Below, in pieces: positions 1 to 14,200 of a stretch of 64,000 nucleotides of DNA. The stretch is taken from positions 62,001 through 126,000 of the forward strand of contig WIXG01000156.1 of assembly GCA_009869945.1 (NCBI GenBank). The letters run 5' to 3'. Each line of letters starts with the position of its first letter. Positions within the stretch are counted from its first letter, which is position 1. The notes under the pieces are model-generated. The model was not told where the DNA came from. It saw nothing but the letters and a program-made list of their open reading frames with translations, and ran no database searches. The position numbers and the translations under genes were made by a program. This DNA is from Mesaphorura yosii. Taxonomy: Eukaryota > Arthropoda > Collembola > Poduromorpha > Tullbergiidae.

Positions 1-2230
1 CAGTCAATACTTTTTTTTATTATTATTATATTTTATTATGATTACAGTTTTTGTCTGCCTTGCTCTACTACTTTTGGTTCTACGTCTACGCGTACACACC
101 GAGAGCAGCAGCAAACAGCAGACGCCTTGTCTTCTCCTATCAAACTTTTATGCACAATTTTTCGCCCATGGATTGAGAATGGTTTGGTTGGCTGGTGGTG
201 GTGGTCGCGGTGGCCGTGCCGTTCTGCATACAGCTAGTCACACTTTTTCGCACAGTCTCAATTCTACATACTTCTCACTCGCACACGGTTTCGCTTCTGC
301 TGCCATAAAACCCTACCTTTATGTCTAGATATAAAATATCAATTCAGGCGTACGGCAGAGAAAGCATGGGAAAATCGCCTTAGACGTCTGGTTACAGTGT
401 TTTGAGTCGACGGTGCAGTAGTCGAGTGTTGAGCGCAGAGAAAGGAACAAGTTTGTCCGTCACGAATCTCGACGCCAGGCAGGGTGAAGGCTTTCTTGCA
501 TCAGAGTCTGGAGACCGCATGTATACGGGACACTGCAAACACGGTCGCGTCCTCTGCTATTTTTGGACCTGGAGGAGCACTATACAGTGCAGCTTGAGTT
601 GACTCTCGCCTTCCCTGGCTGCTCAGAGCATTCCGATTACTTTAGTGAGCCACGTCAGTGATTGTTGTTCAATTACAAAACTCTTAACCTAATCAACGAA
701 AAAACAGAACCACATCCCCCTTCTCGTGTCGCGGTGCATTAGCAAAGAAAGTGAAAGTAAAATAATAACAGCAAAAGTGAGAAGTTTGAGAGAAAGCAGC
801 TGAGTGAAAGTGCAGAAATAAAAGAAACTACATTCATGCAGTCGTCGTCTTATTTTTAGTTTCTGCTCTTCGTCTGGCCTTTTTTGCCGCGGTCCACACT
901 CGATTCCTGCTCGTATGCGTGCTGGCTGGGCCCGTCTGTCTCTCTCTTAAACAATCCCATCGTCATCGTCTCTGTGCTGGTCATCCTCCTCTCGTCGTGA
1001 TCCCGTACGCGAGATTTCTCAGGCAGTGTGCTGCAACTCGTTGTGTGCCATGTAAAGTAACTTTCGAATTTCAACTTTCTCTCTGTTTTCTCCATGCATA
1101 TTGAAACTTGCTAATAAGCCAAGCTCGCTCGCCCAGATTCCAGAAACAAGAATTCAGGATTCTTTCCTGATCGAATGGAATTGCTGGCATGCATATTGCA
1201 GAAAGGAAAGTGAAAATATAACCAAAAAATAGAGAAGAGAAAAGAAAATACCGTCAATGAAGAAACTATTGATTTTTGCGAGTGAGGAACCTTAAAAACC
1301 TACAACACAACTATGTTGTTCTCACTCCAGCAGTAGAACGAGCACTCGCACGACTCTCACTGCTCGCTGCTGTTCCTCCTGTTTCTCCAAAAAAGGACTT
1401 CTACTACACATAAAACTAAATATAAATTTAAAGAATAGAACATTTTATTTGGACAACGACCGTTCACTTGCCAGCGTGAATCACAAACTGAGAACACATT
1501 GTGCACATAAACTCAGTTTAAATTATAATTGCAGTCATAAAATTGTGTCCAGAGTGCACATTCCTTCCCAGCGTGAATGTTCCAGTTGCTTTGTTGTTGC
1601 CTGTCAATCGTCATTATTGTAAATACGACACCTGTACAGTGAATGTGACCGTGCTCTTCGCGTCCCGACAACTATGCAGCCAGCAGTGCACTGATTCATC
1701 ATGTCAGACTCACATAAACCCCGACGATTGTCAGACAGTCTGGAGCACTGGGCATGCAGCTGATGGTGGACAGAGATCACTGCAATGGACTTGGAAGTCC
1801 CAATCGAGTGCAAATGTGAAGTGGAAAATTGAAGAAATTCGCGCGTGGATTCTTTTGGTGTATGTGACTGTGCTCGTTCCCATTCCTTTACCTGTGATGC
1901 GATCGCATGTCGACGAAAGCTTTAAAGACGGACTGGCTAAAGAAAAACGAAACGAAATCAGCAATAATCATTAACCTATTACGCGACGCTTCATTTATTG
2001 CGAAATAAGTATATTTTCCGGCACTAAATGCTTGCACAAATTTGTACTCAGGCTGAGTTATTCAAGTCAAGCCACACGGAACGAGGACAGCTGTCAATAT
2101 TCAGAATGAAACGAGCCGTGGAACATTAACGACACGGAAACTTTACTAAACCCCAATACGTAATACTTAAGTTAGGTGAAAGTTCCGACCTTGGATTCGT
2201 TGTGTCACTGATTCAATAAGATCCGCAACA
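1..2230. other. upstream non-coding DNA of Syx1A
   Basis: No supported gene. Short open frames occur on both strands but lack family resemblance, consistent splice sites or strong start contexts. The stretch is rich in A/T runs and purine-rich patches (about 1200-1260) and ends directly at the Syx1A start codon. It probably includes promoter and 5' UTR sequence, but I see no unambiguous TATA box or initiator. Confidence 0.5.
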
Positions 2231-5200
2231 ATGACGAAGGATAGGTTGGCGGCCCTCAAAGCGGTAAGTATCACGTTCAGCATTTCATGCTGGCCTCACT
2301 GTCCTAGATTCGTTCCTTTCGTATTGAGCGCACCCACAATTCCAGTTCCAATTACCTACCATTATGTGTGTGCCTCCGATGCGATGATGCAATTCTGTTT
2401 TTGTTTATGTATGTCACATTTGTAATTCGTTTTCATTTACTCGTCGCTCGTACGTGTCGTACTTATTTTCATTCCCATAACTCGTACGAATGTTCATCGT
2501 AACATTTAGTTCACTCTCGTTTTATTGCTGCCGTAATTTCCATATCACAGGATTAATTACCCATTCCCGCTATGCTTAATTAACTCGACTGCTACGCATT
2601 ACGCAAGCAACCGTACGCAGGTACGCATCCATCCGTGCATCTCGTTTTAAGTTGAGGCGGCGACTTTAAAAACCCGAAGCGTTTCTTTGCTTGTGCTGTA
2701 ATATGCAAAGGATAAAGGAAAAGGCCACGCTGTCCAGAAAGGCTGTCAGACGTGACTTTTCAAACGAAGACCGAGATTCGAAATCCAAGTTACGATAACT
2801 TCACACATTCACTATCATCGTTTTTCCACAATCTCCACTCCGTTGATCGAATAATTCTACAAGCTGTGTTTTGTTATTGTGATAGTTGCAATTGTTATAC
2901 TTCCTTTGCACGACCAGTACGAGTAATATTTGCATAAGTCAGTCAGACCGGTCGTAAACTCTCATTGAATGTGTCACAGTGCAAAGTTTCGACTCAATGC
3001 AACCAGGAAAACAAATAAAATATGTCCCTCATGATTCATTTCGCATTATTTTAATGCGCTCGTTTTATTGCAGTAACTTAGTCACTGTGAGTGAGTGAAT
3101 GTAAAAGGAATTTTATGCACCATTTTAACGGTTTTACGACTCAGAGTGAGTCATTAAACCGGCAGGACTGAGTCTTCTTAATTAATCGGCTGCATTTAAA
3201 TGGTTATGGCTCACTGCGCGGTCCTGGAGGAATTACACGGTTTAATGAACACGTTTGATTTTGCGCGTGTGGATTGCTTCCAGTTGAGCAACAGAATTGT
3301 ACAGGACGCGACGTTGTATGTCATATCGAGACTCGCGAAATTAATTGCACCCCAAGACATTAAAATATTATAGTTTGCATTCTTATCTCCCTTTTGTGTG
3401 TGTTCATAAACGCTTAAATTAGTCATCATATGAGCTCCAGACGCGTGCGACACATAACTTCTTTATTGGTTTATTCGAATTCAGATCCCATAAGGCGTCC
3501 TAAACTTAAAATTGCACAGTTATGAGTTTGTTTGGGCATTTGGTTCTTCCGAGCGTCTCGAATGTGGTGCTTAAGTTCAACTTAGAGCTCACATCAACAA
3601 AGCATTTCAGCATTACACAGCATAGTCTGACATTTGAAATAGCATGGCGTAATGGAGTTGGGCATAGCGCTGGAGTGCTGTAAAATATCCATCGATTCGG
3701 CTTTTATTGATTAGCAAAGGCCTCCTCTCTTTTACTTTCTTCGCTCCGACTTGTACTATTTCTTGCGATAGTTTGGCATGACCGGCACAAAGCAGCCAAG
3801 CGAAGTATTTATGTATATGAACTCACTGTATATTATTCGTGACCGCAAACCTATGACAATTAACAATCCTCCAAAATTTCCGGTGACATTCCAAATATGA
3901 CACGGTTCCTGAATTAAAAATTCAGGCTGAGGCGTGCCAAAGAATTTCAGAATTTAATTTGCTTTATTAGGTCTCTGGCTTTTGTCAAAGAACAGTGGGA
4001 CCACAATTACCACGGCGAAAACTAAGCAGTGACCGTTTTTGTTTGTTTTTGCAAGGCAGGCCGCACAATGCAGCGCACAAAGTCGACACAGTGCTAAAGC
4101 ATTGTGCTTCAAATGATCGTCGATTGAGTTAATATTTTAATCCTGTCAATTAGTCCTCCGTGTGTTCACACAGTGCAATGGTATTTGAAAACCATAGCGG
4201 AAGTCTGCTCTTTACCCTTGCTGTCATTTCTAGGCAGCTTACTACACAGTTGCTTGTGATTGCTGCAGCCGTTATAACTTAATCCTTCTGGAAATGTAAA
4301 GGTCATGACACTAGAATAGAGCTCCGCTTGAGCAATGCAGGTAGTCACTCAATAGTCTATAAATGAATACGTAATCGGTAGCTAAATGTCATAAACATGT
4401 TATTATAGCATTGAATTGGTGAGCAAGGCTACGTTTAATTGAAGGTTTACCGTTGAGAAAGTTTACACAAGTTGTTAGCACAGCTGTAATTTTACTGGAG
4501 CAAGCACGGTGCTCTCCTGCGTATGGTGTTTAACGAGAAACTCGAATGAAAGTGAAAATTGTAAATTGGGAAGTGACGAGTTCATTACAAGTCGACTCGC
4601 ACTTTTGCCTCGTCCATTGTTCTGCAAGCAGTCGGATGACCGAGACGCCCACATTCATCCAAGCAAGCAAGGCGTACATTAGGTGAGAATCCTCAATGAA
4701 TTGTGGGCACAGTTCATGTCATGTCGACAGATCCAACAAACCTTTGCGGCGGTGTTGACATGAGGCATGACTCAAGAGTAATAATGCAGGCAAAGCATAC
4801 GACCACGCGCAGACGTGATTCATGGAAGTCGCGATAACCACGCTAAATGTGTGCTTCGGGAATATTTTCCAAGAAATGTTTGGATTTGCATTCTTGGAAC
4901 CTCGAGTTCAGCTCTTCACGCCTTCGGCGTGCGTATTTACATATCCACGAGTTTACATCACAATTATTAAGCGTACTCGAAATGTCTCATGCATGAGTGG
5001 GAGACAGAGACCACAAACTCATTAGGCTGAGGTTAAGTCAGTTGCACGAATTTTGTCTGACCACAAAATTACGCAGCTTATCGTCATCTTCTAAATTCTT
5101 TCTGCATTTCGTTTCTTCCATTTACCCCAATTGGCAACTAGACGCTGGCAACAAATAAACTTGAGAGTAGCCGGGCACTTTGCCATATTGATCAAATGTT

Positions 5201-8200
5201 GTCCTGTGTGAGTACTGGGTAACATGCAACCTGAGTTATGGCTTTTGGCATTTGACTTGTCTGTGCCAGCACCATTGCGTCCCATTCAGTGCGCCAAATG
5301 TTCCTATTGCTATCGTGGTGTCAAGAATTTGACTGTCCCGAGCATGTTTGGTTACTCAGTTTTGAATTGCATGTGAAATATCAGCTCGTCGCCGTGCAGA
5401 CAGGCTCACGAGGTATATCGCATTAACACTCGGATTCCTGTGCTCGCGGTGGTGGCATATTTCATTTAATTTCTTTGTACAGCTGTGAGTTTCGAATTCC
5501 ATCATGTCATTTGTCATCTTATCTTGTAACTTCCACTTTCCCTCGATGCAGCTGGGAGGTTTTGCAAGTGGGGCTTCCCACAAAATCGAGCAGTTATATC
5601 GCTAATCCCATTTTCATCGTCGTTCTCGTCATAATCATGGCAATATCCGATGTCAGTGGCAAATGGCGAAACTGGTGTTGGAGTGTTGCACAGAGAAGCG
5701 ACTCTCTTTACTGCCCTCACATGGACATAAGAGCAGCCTTCATGTAGAAGCAATATCGTTTAATGGTACTGACACTCCTTACATGGCGCGACCTTAGGAC
5801 CATCAAATTCATATTTTTATTGCATATCAAATGGGCAAAGCGTAAAATTTGTGTTGGGAATGAATTTTTCAAAAACACGAATTTACACGATGGCACAACA
5901 CTCCAACACGCGCAAATAATAATGTGCAATGAATTTGCATATGAATAGCTATCATTTTGTTACCATCATCTGTAAATCGTAAGACGGAAGAAGGTCTGAA
6001 GATTGTATAATGAGATATCCTGCATAATAGGATTCAAAAAAAGTTAGGATGACAATCAAATGATTGCTTGGTCTTTTGCTTCTGTCAATGGCGACACGAC
6101 GCAAAAGCTTCGATCTATCAATAGCTTAGATTTCATCTTTGCATAGTTCAGATTAAATGCAATTCCATTTCGCTGTCATGACCTACAGAGCAGAGCAACG
6201 TTCGGGTCACAGCTTTCCCTTTCTACTCACATCAGCATTCATCCATGGATTTCTCCCGTTCTATTCTGAAGTGGCCTAAAATTAGACACAAAAAAGTGTG
6301 GGTGCTGACAAGCTGAGCGGGAAAAAATGCTAAAGGGGAAGTTCAAAAATATGTGCCAATTACAATAGGCTAGAAATAAGTTGTTCCGCTTGAGAAATTG
6401 CGAAAAAAATTGAGAGAGTAGGAAGATGCATTTTGACACTTGATGTTTTTATATCGTCCCATCGCATCATTCATGAAACATCAAAGCATTGATTACAACA
6501 GGCAAGCAATCAAGAGTTGAGCACTTTAGCATCAAGTGCTCCGAACAACATAACAGCAGGTAGGCAGGAGAAAACCAATTGAAATTATTTTTACTCGCTG
6601 AGGACGATTCTCGAGTCGTCGACTCGGTGTACATTTTCAGTTTGACCGCTCCTCCTGCTCGCTTTTATTTCTCTATTCTGCGTACCATTGATTAAGTTTA
6701 GAACTTGACATCTAATTTATTATGCAGACATATCCTATTTATGTACGCGTTCACTTAATATATGCCTACATAGAATATATTAAGAAAAACGAGAGATGTG
6801 ACATGAAAAGCGTAACATCAAAGCGGCGGTGCAGCATTGGGCGAGTTGAGGAGAAAGAAGCACTATGTTGTGCGACTCTGGACGGTAGGAGACTTGAAGA
6901 ATAGAGCGAGGTTAAGGAAGAAGCGACAGTGGTGGTGGTACCAAAGATGGGCGGTGAAAGTGGATAACTACTGTTTAGTTACACAACCCTGCAGGAGCAG
7001 CGAAAATAACACGAGGCTGTAAAACTATGCTATGGCATGGCATCGCAGAAAGAAAAGCGAAAGGCAAGAGAAAATGAATTTAAAGCAACGTCATGTCCCA
7101 CTCTTTCACTGCGTATGTCTGGGTGAACCTGAACGTAGACTGTAGACGTCTTCAGATATGAGCAAAATATTATGGCACACCGTAGAATTCATCTAGAGTG
7201 GTGCATTGCGCTTGTGCCATACGTGCGCTAAACGCGTCCTGTTCCTACAGTAAAGCGTGTACGTGAGATATGAATTCCAAAACTCTTCGCCAGCACCAGC
7301 ATGCAGACGACAACCGAGAGAAAGTTTCAGAACTCGGCTGCTTGGAGGAATCAGAAAGGAAACACAGACGCCGAATGAAACTAAGAAAACATTTCGTGGA
7401 CGAGATTTTGTCGTGTTATCCGGGAAGGCTGGGTCTGGGCCCACGTGACTTGATATATCTCAATTCCATTCCACGGTATTGTTTTTGCATTGTTAGGAAC
7501 ATGTTTTTCGCATCGAACAGGAGCGGAGCAAGTTGAGGAGGTTACACTGCAGTGTGAGAGACATTGAGAATTCAAACTCAGGAAGAACCTTTGACGTCAT
7601 AATTAATTATGAGCTAACAGTCATGCCTTTTATTTTGTGCGTACGCTGAATTTATTTTAATTGGTCCATGTAATAAATTATGTTTGAAGAGGTTTCGTTC
7701 AATCCAAGCACAGTGCTTGCCTGTGACAAGGTCTATGATTTTACAAACTACACTATACGCTAGTCCACATAATGAATTAATAATCTGATGCATCAACAAT
7801 TCAGGCCAATTCCATACAGGTCACGAGGGCCACTCGTGTCCTTAGATTTAGCGTACCTTCCTGCGGCATTGTTCAATCGAATGTGAAACAGCCCACATAT
7901 GGTACGGCGGGAGAAGACACTTCTCGGCTCAAGTTACAATCTACATAACTAGTCGCAAATTCTGATGCTTCTCGACTACCCGCTTTGACATTTCCACAAA
8001 CTCCGTTCACTTCTGTGGGCCAGCCGGCCAAGCCAGCAGGGCAACAAATAGGAAATGGCAAATGGCAACGTACGTACGAGCATTAATATATTCATTGCAC
8101 TTCCTCAATACCCCTCTGCTTGACATGAAACCCATAATTGGCTTAATGGCTTCGAGGACTGGAAATTTACCTGAAATTATGCCTACGTACAATACAGTGC

Positions 8201-11200
8201 ATATGATGCAATGGAGAGTTGAAGCCTCCGCCTCATGCGCCCGTGACTTTCGATTAGTTTGAAAATACTGAAACAGATAATACGGAACTAAATGCGCGTT
8301 TAAAGGCGGGTTCACCATGCCAAATGCTGCCAATCCTTCCATTCCATCCGTGTGTAGGAGTAAGATTAATGGATCTATTTTGGCATGACATAAAAAGTTT
8401 TCATCAAGCCTATAATTTATGACCGCATTAGAATCGCAATGTTGTCGCCATAAGATATGCCAAATACGAGCAGATAACAAAATTCCGGATATGAACATTA
8501 TTAAATGCTCACAAGGGGAAATTATGGAGCTGTAAAGTAGACTACTCGGTCTGCTCAAATTAACTCCAGGCCCAAACGTCTCCATTTCTGATCATAAACT
8601 TGATGAGCTGTTTGTCTCTTGTCGGTCTTCTCCTACTGAACTTCTCATTCCGAATCTTAATTAATTTCGCTCGTTTAATTACAACATAAATTAATAACGA
8701 GATACATCACCACAACGACGAAACCCTTGATGAAGCATGGAAACTCAAGGTGGAGAATACGAAACGGCCTTGGCAATATATTTTGGGATCTTAATATTGC
8801 TGCACCTTTTTTTATAGAGATGTAGCACCAAAAATATGTGGGTATCAACGAATACAGGTCATGGCACCTTTTTTATAGATTACGCTAAAATTCAGCAGCT
8901 CGTACTTTTACTACCGGTGCAGCATTTGAATAAAACAGAAGCACGAATTACACGTCATCCACTTAAAATACAAATTTTTGCACTTTTCATCAAAGATGTA
9001 AATGTGGAGGTTTAAGGCGGCCCGGGACTACAACTAGGCGCCCGCCAGGCGCCGCGAAAAGTAGGTTGGGGTCAATTTCATTCAGAGTAGCTGTATTTCG
9101 CTTAAAATTTTGTGATATTCCCTTTAAATGTCATGATGATTGTAACGATAAGGATTTAGATCATCCCCTAATGTGTGCCCCAGGAGCCGCTAAGCGTAGG
9201 ATGAGGTCACGAAAATTTTTCTAAGTTCCAAGAAATAAAATTATATTTGCATAAAACGTGTCAAAATATGGTCTCATGTCTATCTGGGACTTAGGAGGTC
9301 AAAGGTCGCACTGTCTGAGACAAATTTTCATGTCCAAAAATTGTCGACCTCGAATCAACCATATCTTATAAAACTTGAAGAAATAAAAAGTGCAAGAATT
9401 TTATTTTTAAGTGGGTGACTTGCTATTCATATATCTGTTTTAATGAAGTGCTGCGTGCGTTTTAAAGGTGGGCTTGACAAAAGTGGAATAAAAAAGTGCC
9501 CGAATTTGCATTTTCAAAATTCTATATTTTTAGTGTTACATCTGTATAAAAAGTGCGACCTAAAAGACATCCCATATATTTTGACCGTTCAGTTGCCCAT
9601 TTTGTACTCTGGCACTAATTTCCGTCTATTTCGAAGAAAGCATTTTGCTTTTCCAACAGACCAATGTTCTTTGTTATGTGAAGTACGAGCCGAAGCGAAA
9701 AGTAATGTGGAACTTTTCGTCTATAATTCGCAGGAAACCTTGGCAAAACTTTTGATTTTAATTCTACCTCGATATTTTATTTGACCATACTTTTATTCCT
9801 TTTAGACGCAATTCCCATTTTGGGAGGTAGCATTCGATCTTGAATAAAGGGTATTGAGTTGAGGCTGAAGCCAAAAGCTGGAGACTGACAGGCACTTCTT
9901 GATGCTTTTATCTTGTCCGGATTCTTTGAAATGCAATGACGTAATTATGGCTGCTTTTATCAACTGCCTGCTTCTACTACGGTGTAATAAACCTTGTCTA
10001 CTTACGAGGAGCATTCCATTTAGCGGTTAGGAGCCGACACAACATAACCCGCATGAATAATGTACGATTGTGACACATGGAATTGTGGTATGGTAATTGG
10101 ATATAGTTGAGTGATGTAAACGTGCCCACATTAAAACGCCGTAAATTTGTCCAAATGTGGTGGAACTAGAATCCGAACTCGTTCGTATGCTCGCAGCTGT
10201 GCTCATTAGGTTGATTTTTGATTGTGATTTGCAGGCCCAGAGCGACGACGATGACAACGGACCTGACGACGTGGCTGTCACGGTGGAGAGCCGTGACGGC
10301 TTCATGGACGAGTTCTTTGCGGAGGTAACTTATGACACATGACATAATATCAAGACCGTCTCGTCGAGCGCTCGATGAAAATGCTGAGACGACACTTTCA
10401 GTGCGGGACTGAACATTTTTCATTTTTTTGCAAGGTGGAAGAGATACGGGAGATGATAGACAAGATACAGAACAATGTGGAGGAGGTGAAGAAAAAACAC
10501 AGTGCCATTCTGTCCGCTCCAACTTCAGATGAAAGTAAGTTAACGCAAACTAAGTGCGTTTTGTCACACAAACTATTGACATTTCAACACGATTCCAGTG
10601 ATGATTCCGTGAAACACTTATTTATTAAGTCGGTCGACTCCATTCCGTATAGAAATTCTGCGTTTTTGTAGCAGATTGTATTAGATGAAAACTAAGTGAC
10701 TATTGCCATTTCGTGTGACAATTAGTAATCTCAAAGAATACAATTAAAGAAGTAGAGAGCATGTCACAGACAGGACGACACGGAGGAATCGTAGTACCTT
10801 GCTAAAGTGGTTTTTCACTTAATGAAACCACATCGCCTGTAGTGCGGGAGAAACTACTCACGGCAGTGATGCCACTAGACCCAAATGCATGGTAAAGAAG
10901 AAACCCATCCGGAGGCCAGCTTTCACTTTGCCAGCTTTGGAAACACGCCGACATGCTGTGGTAGCAAACACGGATAATAGATTCCTAAATCCTGACACTA
11001 AAATCCTTTCTGTTTTCATTCATCTTGTCAACTAAACCATCTTACATGTCATCTTCATCTTTTGTATCTCCCTTCCAGAAATGAAGCAGGAACTGGAAGA
11101 CCTCATGGCAGGAATAAAAAAGACAGCGAATCAAGTTCGATCGAAGCTGAAAGGTAATTTGTCCCTCCCATTGTAATGAACACGTAATCCCACTAACGAT

Positions 11201-14200
11201 GACCAGTTGATTGACTTGTCTTCCTTTCTTGTGCAGTCATTGAGCAAAATATTGAGCAAGAAGAGCACACGAATAAATCATCCGCTGATCTCAGAATACG
11301 GAAAACACAGCATTCCACGCTGTCGCGGAAGTTTGTGGAGGTCATGACGGAGTACAATCGAACTCAGACGGACTACAGAGAGAGATGTAAAGGCCGAATA
11401 CAAAGGCAGCTGGAAATCAGTAAGTGCCCACACTGTTACTAATTAATGACTCATGCCTCATCAACCAAACGCGAGTCGACGACTGAATCTTGTAACTGTT
11501 TTTTCAGCTGGGAGAACGACAACCGACGAGGAATTGGAGGAAATGATCGAACAAGGAAATCCTGCCGTTTTTACTCAAGGGGTATGAACCCACGAAGAAA
11601 ATCTCTCTGAGGCTTCTCATAAAACTCATTCAAGCACGACTCCGTGTGTATTATGTTTAGATTATTATGGAAACGCAACAAGCAAGACAAACCTTAGCCG
11701 ACATCGAAGCCCGACATTCTGATATCATTAAACTAGAAAACTCAATCCGTGAGCTGCATGACATGTTCATGGACATGGCGATGCTGGTAGAAAGTCAGGT
11801 ACCCAGTCACCGTTCAAATCATCATGAAATCGCTTTATGATGTCCGCTGTGTAATGCGACCTTGCTAAACCTGGTTAAATTGCTAATTTATTCCTGGCCT
11901 GTGCTTTCAGGGTGAAATGATTGACCGAATTGAGTACCACGTCGAGCACGCGGTGGACTACGTTCAGACTGCCACTCAGGACACGAAGAAGGCTCTCAAG
12001 TATCAAAGCAAAGCTCGACGGGTAGGTTGATAAGTATACATTTCTTGTTCTCTAAACTGCAACTCTTGACATCTCATCATTGTACTTAACCCAATTGTGT
12101 GGGCTTAAATATCAAATTACATTACACTCCATCCACACTTGGCTGCTGGCTCAGCCAGACATTGGGCACGGCCGGGCTACTCGCAACTTTTCCTTTCCCA
12201 CAAATAATTAAAATCCTTTTCTCTCTGAGCAATTCGCTCTACTTTACTTTATTGTGACATTTGTCTGTCTGCTTCAACTTTACTGCTCCACTTTCGAACA
12301 TTAAAGAATTTTAATTTGGGGTTTGGACTCTTTATTAGGCGCTTTATTTGCTACCATTTCAAAGTTGTCGTGTCAACTTGCTTGCAAAGATGTTTGTTTT
12401 TCTCTCATTCTATTTGCATACCCTTTCACTGGCAAACTGCTAAACTCTTTTAACAGCCGTTTCCCTCAGTTTGCTTCTGCTGCTTGTTGCTTTGAGAGCA
12501 TTAAAATTCAACACTTCTCATTTGACGACAGAAGCGCATTGCTTTTGGCTGTCAATGCGAAATCTGAAACTCAACACGAAACTCGAATTTATTTCCATGT
12601 AAGTTTGTTCAAACGTTCCAAGAATCCGGCCATAGCCGTTGGCTTTGTATGCTTCATTATCGATCATCTCTAACCCGCTCACGGATCACGATGGAAGCAG
12701 GTGCCACCATGATAGAATCAATCCCACGCAGGATTTGACACGATGGCGTCTTTTCCCACAAACTTTGCAGGGCAGTTTTAAAGCCTTTCCCAGGAGAAAG
12801 GATAAAGATGAAATTTCAATTTATGCAGAATTTACTGCGTCTTAAAATCATAATACCTCCTTTAACGACTGAAACATAATTACACCGTGAAATAAACTAG
12901 GATTTCAGCCTCCGCTGTTGCTCGGTGACAACATGCGCTCGTTTCCCGACCCACTCTCACCAAGCGAGAGTCAATAAGTCTCGGTGATAGTTTGTCGTGC
13001 ATTTTTGTGTGTAAGCGTTTTTATGCTCGCAATTCGCAGAATCATGGCTCGTAATATTTTAATGTGCTTCATACGAGATGCTAATATTCCTGTTTATTAT
13101 TTTGTCCGACGCATCACGCCATTTCGAGATGCACTACGAAAGTACAAGTGGAAAATGCCACGGACCAATTGCAAGGCCAGCCGTTTTCCAAAAACTTTGC
13201 TGTCTGAAATATTATTTTCTTGAAAAATAACGGATTTAGCTAGGATTCATCTCCGCAGTGGCCTCGGCTCTATTCACGGCCGCCATTCATATGACCATAA
13301 CCATTTTTAAATTAGAGTGTCACCGAATGCTACCAATGCCTCGGCTATGCATCTGCGTTTTGTCCTGCCAATTTCTATTATCATGGCTAGACTGATCAAC
13401 TGATTTTTTCTGCATTATTTTCATTATAAATCGGTTTAGCAATATGATTTGCCGCAGTAATTCCTTTTTTATTCCTGGATAATGTTTACTTTTTTATCTC
13501 GCTTGCACTTAGTCAGCAGCCAGATTTACACAACAAAGCTCATATTGTCGAATAAGGCCTGCGTTGAATGATCAAGATCATTGTCTTATTGAAGATTTCA
13601 TAGCAAGGCGCAAATACAGACAGTGGAATAATGGGTTCATGCTGTCAAGGGACGTCAAGTATAATTAGGTGTCACAAAAATGTAGTTAGGCCAACTGGAA
13701 AAGTCGTGACACACCTCGACGCACAATTGCACTGGTCTTACTTGACTTGAGTGGTTTCAAGACGTCGACGTCTTTAAATACAACGTGAGTATTTGCTAAT
13801 TATTAGGTTTGTGGCACAACTATTTAATTTGAAGCATGCGGGCCTGCAATTACTTCAAACCAGACAAATTGCAACAGGCATCACAGGCTGACATGATAAT
13901 CAATACTGTCTAGGCGTTTCTTAAATTAACCTTAAAGCAACTGCGGATTCACCTTCAACTGTGTTTGTGAGAAAATTCGCCAAAGTATTTTAGACATTTC
14001 ACCTGTTCGTACGCGGAGCCAATTTAGGCGTAAGAATGGATTTATTAAATGCTTGTAGGCGCACGCGTTCGCGTCAGACTGTGAGTAAGGTGGAAGCGGC
14101 GTCGGCGCGTGTTATAATATCAGAGTTGGGAGAGCTGAAATGGAAAGCCGTTCCTTTTGTTGTTAAATTCATCCGTGTAATACAGTATTCCAAATTGTCT

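Noticed and set aside
1543-1974. 143-codon plus-strand open frame upstream of Syx1A
   Set aside because: It does not begin with ATG, has no family resemblance and no consistent splice signals. Kept as non-coding.
8007-8585. 192-codon minus-strand open frame, the longest in the window
   Set aside because: It lies in Syx1A intron 1, shows no recognisable domain, no splice or start support, and its amino acid order looks random. A frame of this length is plausible by chance in 64 kb read in six frames.
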